Source: Candidatus Pelagibacter sp. TMED197 (GTDB lineage: Bacteria > Pseudomonadota > Alphaproteobacteria > Pelagibacterales > Pelagibacteraceae). From it: a stretch of DNA of 6,083 bases. A program made the translations under genes and the position numbers. The notes under the pieces were generated by a model, which was not told where the DNA came from, did no database searches, and was given only the letters and a program-made list of their open reading frames with translations. Shown here piece by piece: positions 1 to 5,880 of the stretch (positions are counted from its first letter, which is position 1; the number at the start of each line of letters is the position of its first letter). The DNA is taken from assembly GCA_002169755.1 (NCBI GenBank), contig NHIU01000024.1, positions 39,095 through 45,177 of the forward strand. Reading direction: 5' to 3'.

Positions 1-254
1 TTGAAGACAGATTTTGATCCAACAAAAAATCTGTTGTTTTCAGGATTGATACCACAGAATACAGCTGGCGCACCATCCCATTTGACTGATAGATTAACTT
101 TTCTACGAGATGATCCTAAAAGCATATTTCTTAATGATTTAAGAAACTCTATTGCTTCTAAGCCACCTGAGTAGCCGTTATTGATTATGTTATCTTCTAA
201 ATGTTCTAAATGTGTATTTTTAGCTTCATTTAGATATTGTTTAAAACTATACAT
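1..254 (-). CDS. Phage protein with KWDG (nucleotidyltransferase-like) motif, N-terminal part
   Basis: This reading frame starts at ATG 254 and runs open for 84 residues to the left edge, so the C-terminus lies outside the window. It begins MYSFKQYLNEAKNTH, continues with an acidic helix (HLEHLED, 16-21) and a second helix (about 30-46), then a strand holding V57-K58-W59-D60-G61-A-P-A. From memory this matches a conserved family of T4-like marine phages annotated as unknown (DUF6267-like); I could not search to confirm. K-x-D-G followed by a strand, a turn and a GSK segment (79-81) resembles motif I of DNA/RNA ligases and capping enzymes, where the lysine is adenylylated or guanylylated. That function is inference, because the later motifs are not visible. 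The gene has its own early-type and late-type promoters just upstream. GTGGGA at 264-259 may serve as a weak ribosome-binding site. Confidence 0.85.
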   Translation of the reverse strand, partial: MYSFKQYLNEAKNTHLEHLEDNIINNGYSGGLEAIEFLKSLRNMLLGSSRRKVNLSVKWDGAPAVFCGINPENNRFFVGSKSVF

Positions 255-272
255 TTGTTTCCCACTATGTCC

Positions 273-301
273 ATTATATCAAAATTCAAGGCCATTGTCA
301 A
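273..301 (-). promoter_or_regulatory. Perfect extended sigma70-type promoter upstream of the KWDG gene
   Basis: Read on the minus strand, TTGACA (301-296) is followed by a 17-base spacer and TATAAT (278-273), with TG one base upstream of the -10 hexamer (TGaTATAAT). Both hexamers match the bacterial housekeeping consensus exactly at the optimal spacing, which is very unlikely by chance even in AT-rich DNA. The predicted transcription start near 266 leaves a leader of about 12 bases before ATG 254. In T4-like phages such promoters serve early transcription by unmodified host polymerase. Confidence 0.8.
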
Positions 302-334
302 TAAAAATTCCAATCAAATCCATTAATAAAATTC
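281..334 (-). repeat. Three GAATTTT direct repeats at 23-24 base spacing
   Basis: On the minus strand the heptamer GAATTTT occurs at 334-328, 310-304 and 287-281, with steps of 24 and 23 bases. The last copy lies inside the spacer of the sigma70 promoter, the middle copy just upstream of its -35 hexamer, and the first between it and the late octamer. Regular spacing of a little over two helical turns would suit an operator or activator site, but AT-rich DNA makes short A/T repeats common and no binding protein is known. Confidence 0.35.
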
Positions 335-348
335 ACTACTTACGACAA

Positions 349-356
349 TATTTATA
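349..356 (-). promoter_or_regulatory. T4-type late promoter octamer TATAAATA
   Basis: The minus strand reads TATAAATA at 356-349, an exact match to the -10 consensus used by the T4 late sigma factor gp55 with the gp45 clamp. It lies in the 110-base gap between the 64-residue gene and the KWDG gene, oriented toward the latter, with no sigma70 -35 hexamer in front, as expected for a late promoter. Initiation would fall near 342, giving a leader of roughly 90 bases. The octamer could arise by chance in AT-rich sequence, but its place and orientation in the largest intergenic gap support it. Confidence 0.65.
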
Positions 357-364
357 AGATTAGA

Positions 365-559
365 TTACTTGATTCTTAAAACCTTATGTACAAACCACTT
401 AATTACTCGTTTTAGTCTGCCTGAAAACAATTTTTTCATAAGGTGTCTGATAATTCTCATTACTATTAGAATAGGACTAGATAATACGTCCCATAGAATT
501 AAAAATAAATCTACTGACATATCTATGATAGAATCTGTTGAGGGTTTTTTTAGTTTCAC
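365..559 (-). CDS. Small cationic, partly hydrophobic protein, GTG start
   Basis: A 64-residue protein I do not recognise. Residues about 10-36 are hydrophobic with a few acidic positions (SVDLFLILWDVL, then SSPILIVMRII). The C-terminal half is strongly basic and amphipathic (HLMKKLF, GRLKRVIKWF, ending KVLRIK). This suggests a membrane-associated or single-span peptide with its basic tail in the cytoplasm, but there is no cleavable signal peptide pattern. A holin-like or nucleic-acid-binding role is possible and unproven. The start is GTG 559-557, chosen because AAAGG at 570-566 lies six bases upstream and because it overlaps the stop of the preceding gene as TAGTG, a typical coupling arrangement. 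The ribosome-binding site sits in a hairpin. A late promoter follows seven bases after the stop codon. The plus-strand frame over the same bases looks like a shadow. Confidence 0.65.
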   Translation of the reverse strand: MKLKKPSTDSIIDMSVDLFLILWDVLSSPILIVMRIIRHLMKKLFSGRLKRVIKWFVHKVLRIK

Positions 560-1767
560 TAATTGCCTTTGGCAATAACAAACTTGCCTGAAAGAGGTGT
601 ACGAGAGGTTACATATTGATACATAATTAAAACAAAGTCATTAATTTGTTGTTGACTTTTTTTATCTGTTCTTCTAAACCACTTCTTCAGGACGGGCATA
701 ATTTTATTAATAATATTTAAGGCAGATATTTCACCTCTTTTAAAATTGAATAAATCTTTATTTTTTTTCTCTAATGCTGATCTTTGTTTTATAACAGGTT
801 CAATCTGTTTAAAATACATCTTCTCACCATCATCATATAATTTTTTTACTTGTACTGCTGTTTGTTTATCTACAAATGATAACAATTGAGCAAACACTCT
901 CATAGAACCTATTGAACCACCTCTTGCCTCTGCACCACCACCTAAAAACTCAGCAACAAATCTTTTAGCACTAGGGTCGTGTCTAAATTTTATATCACCA
1001 GATTTTAGTAATATTCTCATATCTCTAGTTTCTGTCTTCTTACCAAAGGCAACTTTCTTATAAGGTTTCCAGTCTGTTGTTCCTTTTACTACTAAATTTT
1101 TTAGTGATTGAATTTCTTTTTTTCTATCAAAGTTAACTAATTGTATTATAGCTTTTTTTGTAGTTTTCTTTAGTGATAAAGGCAACATATCACCACTATC
1201 AATTAAATCACTTATTAAAACATTTAATTGTGGGAATCCAAATGAATTAGGTTTAGCTTCTGCTAATGTAGTTCTTAATTTATCTTTTGCCATTTTACTT
1301 GCAAGATATATGTCGGCAGGAGACCATTTGTTTATATCACCAAATCTTGTTTGATTTTTTATAGTGATAGGCATTTTGTTTGCCATAGACCATAACTTTT
1401 GTATAGTACCCATAACATCTTTATCACCTCTAAAGTAAAATAGATTTTGATAACCTTTACCTTTAATTTTGTAATCTTTATCTATTGTTTCTATTTGTTT
1501 AATTAGTTCTACTGCAATTAGATTAGATGATGTATACCAATCATTATTAGAAGTTAGAAATTTAGTTATGTCATTATAAGAAACACCAGGTGTATCTAGT
1601 CGTTTAAACGCTAGTTCTAACTTTTTATTATACTTGTCTTTGAAATCTGTAAATGTGGGATATGTTTTAAGGTCAAATGCCTTGTCTATACTACTTGCAC
1701 CTACATTATCTGCAAGTGAAGAAAATAACGCTTGTGATGATTCTAATAATGTTGTTTTGTCTGCCAT
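559..1767 (-). CDS. Conserved-looking phage protein of unknown function, 402 residues
   Basis: I cannot assign a function. The protein is basic and soluble-looking, with no signal peptide or membrane segment. Notable stretches are KWSPADIY (147-154), a segment of the form LNxxIxxLIxSGDMLPLSLKK (181-201), a glycine-rich GGGAEARGGSIGS (276-288), and a C-terminal helix ending MYQYVTSRTPLSG (382-394). From memory, the W-x-PADI segment, the 'PLSLKK' segment and the 'SSR...SGPF'-like end recur together in uncharacterised proteins of T4-like phages; this needs a profile search. The start ATG 1767 is the only reasonable one, as the next methionine is near residue 119. There is no Shine-Dalgarno sequence. 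The start codon lies in an inverted repeat next to a late-promoter-like octamer, suggesting late expression. It follows the second oxygenase-like gene after 23 bases and shares one base with the next gene. Confidence 0.8.
   Translation of the reverse strand: MADKTTLLESSQALFSSLADNVGASSIDKAFDLKTYPTFTDFKDKYNKKLELAFKRLDTPGVSYNDITKFLTSNNDWYTSSNLIAVELIKQIETIDKDYKIKGKGYQNLFYFRGDKDVMGTIQKLWSMANKMPITIKNQTRFGDINKWSPADIYLASKMAKDKLRTTLAEAKPNSFGFPQLNVLISDLIDSGDMLPLSLKKTTKKAIIQLVNFDRKKEIQSLKNLVVKGTTDWKPYKKVAFGKKTETRDMRILLKSGDIKFRHDPSAKRFVAEFLGGGAEARGGSIGSMRVFAQLLSFVDKQTAVQVKKLYDDGEKMYFKQIEPVIKQRSALEKKNKDLFNFKRGEISALNIINKIMPVLKKWFRRTDKKSQQQINDFVLIMYQYVTSRTPLSGKFVIAKGN
562..576 (-). promoter_or_regulatory. 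Hairpin covering the ribosome-binding site of the 64-residue gene
   Basis: ATTGCC and GGCAAT form a perfect 6-bp inverted repeat around a 3-base loop. In the minus-strand mRNA, AAAGG (570-566), the only Shine-Dalgarno candidate for the GTG start at 559, occupies the loop and the first bases of the 3' arm. It lies wholly inside the last codons of the 402-residue gene, so a ribosome finishing that gene would melt it. This suggests translational coupling rather than independent initiation. No T-run follows on either strand, so it is not a typical terminator. Confidence 0.5.
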
Positions 1768-1784
1768 ACATATATTTATGTATG
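1765..1784 (-). promoter_or_regulatory. Perfect inverted repeat containing the start codon of the 402-residue gene
   Basis: CATACATA (1765-1772) and TATGTATG (1777-1784) pair perfectly around a 4-base loop. In the minus-strand RNA, the AUG at 1767-1765 forms the end of the 3' arm. A transcript reading through from the upstream oxygenase gene would therefore bury the start codon. The stem is A/U-rich and only moderately stable. The same palindrome could also be a DNA operator. Confidence 0.5.
1773..1780 (-). promoter_or_regulatory. Late-promoter-like octamer CATAAATA at the 402-residue gene
   Basis: The minus strand reads CATAAATA at 1780-1773, one base from the T4 late consensus. From memory it fits the looser NATAAATA form reported for marine T4-like cyanophages. 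It occupies the 5' arm and loop of the start-codon hairpin. Initiation about six bases downstream would fall at or next to the A of ATG 1767, giving a leaderless or almost leaderless mRNA lacking the 5' arm. There is no Shine-Dalgarno sequence that such a short leader would lose. Confidence 0.4.
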
Positions 1785-1790
1785 AAGAAT

Positions 1791-2357
1791 CTAACTTTTG
1801 TAATCTACATAAGCATTACTAGAAACGGTATATCTGTAACCCTCAAAAGGTTGTTCTCTAACTTCGTGTCTTAACATACTAGGAAAAATCAATAACATTC
1901 CTGGTTTGATTTTTTTCTCTACGCCAAAACCTTCTTTTGTTTTAATTTCAGGAAAGTATAAACCTGGTGCACCTTCGGGTGCTGTAATATAATATGAACA
2001 TGAATAAACAGCAGGCCAGTGATCATGTGGTTTAGTTATTTGACCTGAGGTATATTTTAAACCCCATAGATTCTTTAATACAAATTGATATTGATGTCGT
2101 ATATCAAATTGCATACGAGAAACAGCATCGCAAGCATCCAAAAACATTTTAGCAAATCTTTTAAAACCAGGATATTCCCACATCTGCCAATATGTCATTA
2201 GACATTGTGCGTTTGTTCTATGTCCTTGTTGATCACCTACTTTATCTATTTCTTCTATGATAAGTTTATCCATTTCTGGTTCATCAAGTTGAAACTCAAA
2301 AATAGGTTCTTTTCTTTCTATTGAAAAATCATTTCTTACTATTTGATATTTCTTCAT
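1791..2357 (-). CDS. 2-oxoglutarate/Fe(II) oxygenase-like protein (second copy)
   Basis: A 188-residue protein with the C-terminal layout of the small phage 2OG-Fe(II) dioxygenase family: HDHW at 111-114 (likely metal ligands H111/H113, in place of the usual HxD) followed by a strand SCSYYI; PGLYFPE (131-137); KPGMLLIFPSMLRHEV (151-166) with the distal histidine H164; and R175 as probable 2OG carboxylate ligand, then VSSNAYV. Such enzymes couple decarboxylation of 2-oxoglutarate to hydroxylation; the substrate here is unknown. ATG 2357 is preferred over an in-frame ATG at 2399 because the longer form overlaps the upstream gene by 71 bases and starts with low-complexity residues, while 2357 has a purine-rich GAAGAAG just upstream. 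It overlaps the 83-residue gene by 29 bases and is followed by a 23-base gap. The family call is firm, the activity is not. Confidence 0.8.
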   Translation of the reverse strand: MKKYQIVRNDFSIERKEPIFEFQLDEPEMDKLIIEEIDKVGDQQGHRTNAQCLMTYWQMWEYPGFKRFAKMFLDACDAVSRMQFDIRHQYQFVLKNLWGLKYTSGQITKPHDHWPAVYSCSYYITAPEGAPGLYFPEIKTKEGFGVEKKIKPGMLLIFPSMLRHEVREQPFEGYRYTVSSNAYVDYKS

Positions 2358-2580
2358 CACTTCTTCTATCAAAACAAGTTGGGAAACCAAACTTACCAAA
2401 TGTTTTATTTTTATTTTGAAACTTAACTACTTGTTTTACATCTTCTTCAAAAAAAGATTCTTTTAAAACAAGACCTCTAGGCATTTCAACTGCTCGCCAT
2501 ATAATCTTGCCATCTTTTTTAACCATAGCAGATTTGTAATACACACCTTTATTTATTCGCTTTTTAATTTTTCTTTTCAT
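2329..2580 (-). CDS. Small protein of unknown function between the two oxygenase-like genes
   Basis: An 83-residue protein with a very basic start (MKRKIKKRINKG), then MVKKDGKIIWRAVEMPRG (19-36), LVLKESFFEEDVKQVV (37-52) and KTFGKFGFPTCF (59-70), ending in a charged tail. I recognise no enzyme motif. The mix of a beta-hairpin-like 'GKIIWRAVEMP' strand pair and a helix suggests a small folded domain. The start overlaps the previous gene's stop as ATGA, with no Shine-Dalgarno sequence, so translation is probably by reinitiation. Its end overlaps the next oxygenase gene by 29 bases. Its place between two related enzymes suggests a linked role, possibly as a partner, but that is inference. Confidence 0.7.
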   Translation of the reverse strand: MKRKIKKRINKGVYYKSAMVKKDGKIIWRAVEMPRGLVLKESFFEEDVKQVVKFQNKNKTFGKFGFPTCFDRRSDEEISNSKK

Positions 2581-3200
2581 AATGAGTTAAAACTTAATGC
2601 TATCCTATTCGTTGTTTGGTTTACTTTATAACTAGAGTCATGTTCTATCCACGATGGGAATATTATTAAATCATTATTCTTAGGTTTAAAATTAAAATTT
2701 ATGCAATTATTTTTATCAATATTATCAAACTTATATAATTTTATTTTATCATTTGGATTGTAAAAGTATATATCACTGCTTGAATCATCTATATTTAAGT
2801 ATATCACACCACTTAATTTAGAAGGTATATGGTCGTGTTTCATTAGACTACTATCTTTATCCATAATTGTAATCCATGAGTTATCTACTTTTAAATTTTT
2901 AAATCCTAATTCTATTGAAGTTTTATCTATTACGTTTTGTATATCTTGTTTAAAATTCTTACACTCGGGTACGTTGTTTGTAAAATAATCTACTATATAA
3001 TCGCCATCTTTAAATTTAAACTTATCATTTTTATAATGTGATATTTTAAAGTTGCCATACCCTACACCCTCTACATTACCTAAATTATTAAAAACATTAG
3101 AATTATCTTTTATATGTTTGACAATGCTTTTTCTTACATTGTCATCTAAAAAATTTTCAATATAGATTATAGGTGTACTAAACAATTCTATTTTGTTCAT
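2577..3200 (-). CDS. 2-oxoglutarate/Fe(II) oxygenase-like protein (first copy)
   Basis: A 207-residue protein with the pattern of phage oxygenases resembling the TIGR02466-type family. A start of the form IELFSTPIIYIENFL is followed by a helical middle, then W109-I-T-I-M, K121-H122-D-H124-I-P-S-K-L-S-G-V-I-Y-L with two candidate metal histidines, DIYFYNP (143-149), DLIIFPSWIEHDSS (177-190) with the distal H187, and R199-I-A-L-S-F-N205 as the probable cosubstrate arginine and closing strand. The full ligand set appears present, so the protein is probably active; target unknown (protein, nucleotide or small metabolite). It is very rich in Asn, Lys and Ile, matching the AT-rich genome. The start overlaps the helicase stop as ATGA with no Shine-Dalgarno sequence, implying coupled translation. 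Confidence 0.85.
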   Translation of the reverse strand: MNKIELFSTPIIYIENFLDDNVRKSIVKHIKDNSNVFNNLGNVEGVGYGNFKISHYKNDKFKFKDGDYIVDYFTNNVPECKNFKQDIQNVIDKTSIELGFKNLKVDNSWITIMDKDSSLMKHDHIPSKLSGVIYLNIDDSSSDIYFYNPNDKIKLYKFDNIDKNNCINFNFKPKNNDLIIFPSWIEHDSSYKVNQTTNRIALSFNSL

Positions 3201-4591
3201 ACTTTAAAATCAGAAAACTTATCGTAAATGCCTTCAGCAGGTCTAGGTCCTGCAGGTTGATTAAGTTGTTCTTCGCTCTCTTGGTTACCATCTGTTAAGT
3301 TTTGTGCTGATTGTTCTACATCATATAGTCTCATTTTACTTCTATCAACACCAATAATAAATGATCTATTTACAGCAGGATCATTATATCTATTTTTTAA
3401 TTGTTTAACTTTCATTTGATTTAATTCTTCTAAATCTTCATTTGATATAAGAGCGAACATAAAGTCAGCAGTTGCAGGAAGACCAAAACTTTCTGAGGTA
3501 TCTTCTAAACCAACATCACTTGACATATAACCAGTTCTAGTTGTTTGTGTAGCAGACACAATAGGTAAATTATATCTAACAGCAAGACCTCTTAATTCTT
3601 CAGCGATTGCCTTAACATAAAAATAAGAAGATATATTACCACCTTTAAATCTACTAGATGAACATATATTTAAATAATCTATGAATACAATATCTGGTTT
3701 AAAACTTTTCTTTAATGCAAGTTCATCAATAAGTCCTTTGAAATGACCTGTGTGAGCAGAGGCAGTAGGATATTCTTTAATAATTAATTGACCATTTGCC
3801 TTCTTTTTTAATTTAGCAATCTTTGTATCATAATATTGTTTAGGCATTTCATAGAGTTCATCAACGGTTACATCTAATAAATTAGCGTCTATTCTTTCTG
3901 CAATTCTTTCCTCTGCCATTTCTAAAGTTATATACAATACATTTCTGCCTTGCATAATCATAGACGCAGCCACATGACACATAAACAAAGATTTACCAAC
4001 ACCAGTACCTGCAAGTGCCACATTTAAAGTCTTGGGTGGTATACCACCTTTTGTTATTCTATTGAAATATGATAAGTCAAATTTTAATCTCTCTTCTTCT
4101 TTATGATAATAATCGTATCGTTCATCGGTTTGATTTAAATAATCATGCCCAATATGTGTATCAAACGAAACAGCAAGAGCTTCAGATAATATAGATGGTA
4201 TTGCCTCTGGTGTATGTCTTTTATCTTTGCCGTCTAATATTTTAATACCTGATAGTACAGCATTATGTACAGCACGATCTTTACACCATTTCTCTGTTGT
4301 ATCTGTTAACCATTCTATATCTGTTTTTTCATCTGGTGTTAAAGTCTCTAATACTCTTTTTGCAATCTTAAATTCATCTTCAGTAATATTTTTTAAATTA
4401 GATAACTCAATACTAATTGCTTCTTTAGATGGTAGATTGTTATATTTAATAATATAACTTTCTATAATTTTAAATATGGTTACTTCTTCGTTTGCCGAAA
4501 AGTAATCTGTTTTTAGGAAAGGTAAAACTTTTCTACTAAAGTTTTCGTTGTGAATTAAATTAGTTAGTATTGTTGTTTCGAGTCTGTTCAT
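3197..4591 (-). CDS. 41: Replicative DNA helicase, gp41/DnaB type
   Basis: A 464-residue RecA-fold helicase close to T4 gp41 in length (475). It would form a hexameric ring that unwinds DNA 5'-3' on the lagging strand and works with a primase. Visible motifs: an N-terminal helical domain (1-110), a linker, Walker A GTGVGKS (195-201), the DnaB-type LEM catalytic glutamate (E224 in YITLEMAEERIAERI), Walker B IVFIDYLNI (301-309; D305), sensor glutamine Q349 in SATQTTR, and an arginine-finger-like GVDRSKMRLYD (414-424). The C-terminus has an acidic, proline-containing linker and ends YDKFSDFKV, perhaps a partner-binding tail. ATG 4591 is forced by a TAA codon directly upstream. A good GAGGAAGG lies 14 bases away, unusually far. 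It overlaps the 104-residue gene by 32 bases and the next gene by 4. Confidence 0.95.
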   Translation of the reverse strand: MNRLETTILTNLIHNENFSRKVLPFLKTDYFSANEEVTIFKIIESYIIKYNNLPSKEAISIELSNLKNITEDEFKIAKRVLETLTPDEKTDIEWLTDTTEKWCKDRAVHNAVLSGIKILDGKDKRHTPEAIPSILSEALAVSFDTHIGHDYLNQTDERYDYYHKEEERLKFDLSYFNRITKGGIPPKTLNVALAGTGVGKSLFMCHVAASMIMQGRNVLYITLEMAEERIAERIDANLLDVTVDELYEMPKQYYDTKIAKLKKKANGQLIIKEYPTASAHTGHFKGLIDELALKKSFKPDIVFIDYLNICSSSRFKGGNISSYFYVKAIAEELRGLAVRYNLPIVSATQTTRTGYMSSDVGLEDTSESFGLPATADFMFALISNEDLEELNQMKVKQLKNRYNDPAVNRSFIIGVDRSKMRLYDVEQSAQNLTDGNQESEEQLNQPAGPRPAEGIYDKFSDFKV

Positions 4592-4874
4592 TTATGTTAA
4601 GTTTGCCTTCCTCTAGTTGTTTTTCCATTACTTCTATTAATATATCGCCTATGGCTTGTCTAAATTCTTCACTTTCGGTATCTACATCATTTATATTTCT
4701 TTGTACATTATAAGTAAATTTTAAAGGTAATCTTCCTGCAACTTCATTTTCTGCAAACTTAACTTGACCATAGGTATATATTACACCTTCGTATGGTCCT
4801 TTTGTTATCTTTATACATGAGAAATCATCAACCTCTCTCTGTACAAAAGCGTATTCTGTTTTATTCTGCGCCAT
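4560..4874 (-). CDS. Protein of unknown function between uvsX and helicase
   Basis: A 104-residue acidic protein starting [17 protein letters not shown]. It appears to be a small beta-rich domain ([23 protein letters not shown], residues about 18-40, described in two strands; then [10 protein letters not shown], 48-57) followed by a helix ([19 protein letters not shown]) and a polar Asn/Glu tail. I recognise no catalytic motif. I recall similar small proteins beside uvsX in marine T4-like phages. T4 itself has gene 40 between uvsX and 41, but I see no clear resemblance to gp40, so only the position is shared. ATG 4874 is chosen over an in-frame ATG at 4964, because the longer frame lies inside uvsX, adds 30 residues of basic, low-complexity sequence and overlaps by about 100 bases. 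Shine-Dalgarno is weak. Confidence 0.75.
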   Translation of the reverse strand: MAQNKTEYAFVQREVDDFSCIKITKGPYEGVIYTYGQVKFAENEVAGRLPLKFTYNVQRNINDVDTESEEFRQAIGDILIEVMEKQLEEGKLNINEQTRNNNTN

Positions 4875-5880
4875 AGAGGAACTCTTTTTTGGCAACTTCG
4901 TCAATCTTATTGAGAACCTCTTTAGTATAGAATTTATCAGGTTCATTATTGATAGTTTTAGCATATTGTTTTGATCCGTCTGGTAATTCTACTCTTGTTG
5001 ATACTGATTTAAATACACCACCTTTGATTGCAAGTTCTAATAACCCATAGTGTTTTTCTAAACCTTTATCATAAGTTAATCTTACATCTATCTTAGCATT
5101 TTCTTTTGTCAATCTACTCTTATAATTTAAACAATGTATTACATTACCTATAACTTCTTTACCATCTTTTTCTTTTCTTTTTGAAAGATATACTATATTA
5201 CTAGCAGCATATTTTAAACCAGAACCACCACCCATTTCTTTTTGTGGGAACATTGAACCGATAACATCATAAGTATGATTGGTCATAATCATAGGTATTT
5301 TTGCCTTACCTAGTTTCAATGTTAAAACTCTAAATGCAGCCTTGACAATTTGTGATCTTGTCATATCTCTTGTTTCTTTGCCCTCTGCTGTATCTGTCAT
5401 TTCTTTTGTAGTAGATAACATTCCTAAACTATCTAATACAAACATAATAGGTTTTCTTTTATCTTCTGGTTGTTCTAAATATTTGTCAACAACTTTTATA
5501 GATTGGTGTCTAAACTCTTGTACGGTTGCAACAGGAACAATAACCATTCGTTTACTATCAACACCTCTACTCTCAACTAAATCTTTTGTTAACGCACTTT
5601 CTGATTCAAAGTAAATCACACCTGCGTCTTTGTGTTTATCTAAAAAACTTTTTACAATGCCTAGAGCAAAGAAAGTTTTACCTGTTGCAGCTTCACCTGC
5701 AATCGCAGTAATTTTATTTGCAGGAAGACCACCATAGATACTACCTGATAGTAAGGCATTTAAAGTATAACTACCTGTATCAATAAAACTATCTACATCA
5801 CCTGCTTCAACACCTTCACTTACTAGTGTGGCATATTCATTACCTGTTTCTTTAATTACTTCTTTTAAAAAATCGTTCAT
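4861..5880 (-). CDS. uvsX: RecA-like recombination protein UvsX
   Basis: A 339-residue RecA/UvsX recombinase that would form filaments on single-stranded DNA and drive strand invasion for phage recombination-dependent replication and repair. Motifs: Walker A GEAATGKT (62-69), the catalytic-glutamate segment YFESESAL (90-97; E94 aligns with RecA E96), Walker [10 protein letters not shown] (145-153; D150), a TNH segment (200-202) at the site of RecA's sensor glutamine, and an L2-like [11 protein letters not shown] (217-227). It is shorter than T4 UvsX (391) but in line, as I recall, with marine phage versions. ATG 5880 is chosen over ATG 5901 because AAAAGGA ends five bases upstream of 5880, and the longer start adds only MIKKRMI. 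The 57-residue ORF overlaps its first 29 bases, and its end overlaps the next gene by 14. A sigma70-type promoter lies about 50 bases upstream. Confidence 0.96.
   Translation of the reverse strand: MNDFLKEVIKETGNEYATLVSEGVEAGDVDSFIDTGSYTLNALLSGSIYGGLPANKITAIAGEAATGKTFFALGIVKSFLDKHKDAGVIYFESESALTKDLVESRGVDSKRMVIVPVATVQEFRHQSIKVVDKYLEQPEDKRKPIMFVLDSLGMLSTTKEMTDTAEGKETRDMTRSQIVKAAFRVLTLKLGKAKIPMIMTNHTYDVIGSMFPQKEMGGGSGLKYAASNIVYLSKRKEKDGKEVIGNVIHCLNYKSRLTKENAKIDVRLTYDKGLEKHYGLLELAIKGGVFKSVSTRVELPDGSKQYAKTINNEPDKFYTKEVLNKIDEVAKKEFLYGAE

Noticed and set aside
562..576. Hairpin considered as a rho-independent terminator
   Set aside because: No run of T follows the stem on either strand, and it lies in coding sequence directly before a coupled start.
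369..578. Plus-strand open frame opposite the 64-residue gene
   Set aside because: Competes with the minus-strand frame, which has a clear ribosome-binding site, stop/start overlap and operon orientation; the plus frame has none.
1634..1874. Two plus-strand open frames across the 1767-1791 gap
   Set aside because: Both are antisense to two supported genes, have no initiation signals and no protein-like pattern.
2358..2399. Longer N-terminus for the second oxygenase-like protein (ATG 2399)
   Set aside because: Adds 14 residues with no family resemblance and lengthens the overlap with the upstream gene to 71 bases.
2550..2557. AATAAATA on the minus strand, a loose late-promoter match
   Set aside because: It lies inside the 83-residue gene near its start, away from a gene boundary where a late promoter would be useful, and one such 8-mer is expected by chance.
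4227..4457. Plus-strand open frame antisense to the helicase
   Set aside because: Shadow of the helicase coding sequence with no initiation signals.
4875..4964. Longer N-terminus for the 104-residue protein (ATG 4964)
   Set aside because: Would lie inside uvsX with about a 100-base overlap and adds a basic, low-complexity stretch that looks like out-of-frame uvsX sequence.
5485..5490. TTGACA on the minus strand inside uvsX
   Set aside because: No -10-like hexamer at the proper distance downstream (AGAAGA is present) and it lies in coding sequence.
5279..5614. Plus-strand open frame of 111 codons antisense to uvsX
   Set aside because: Antisense to a firmly identified gene, hydrophobic and serine-rich as expected of a reverse-complement frame; no ribosome-binding site or promoter.
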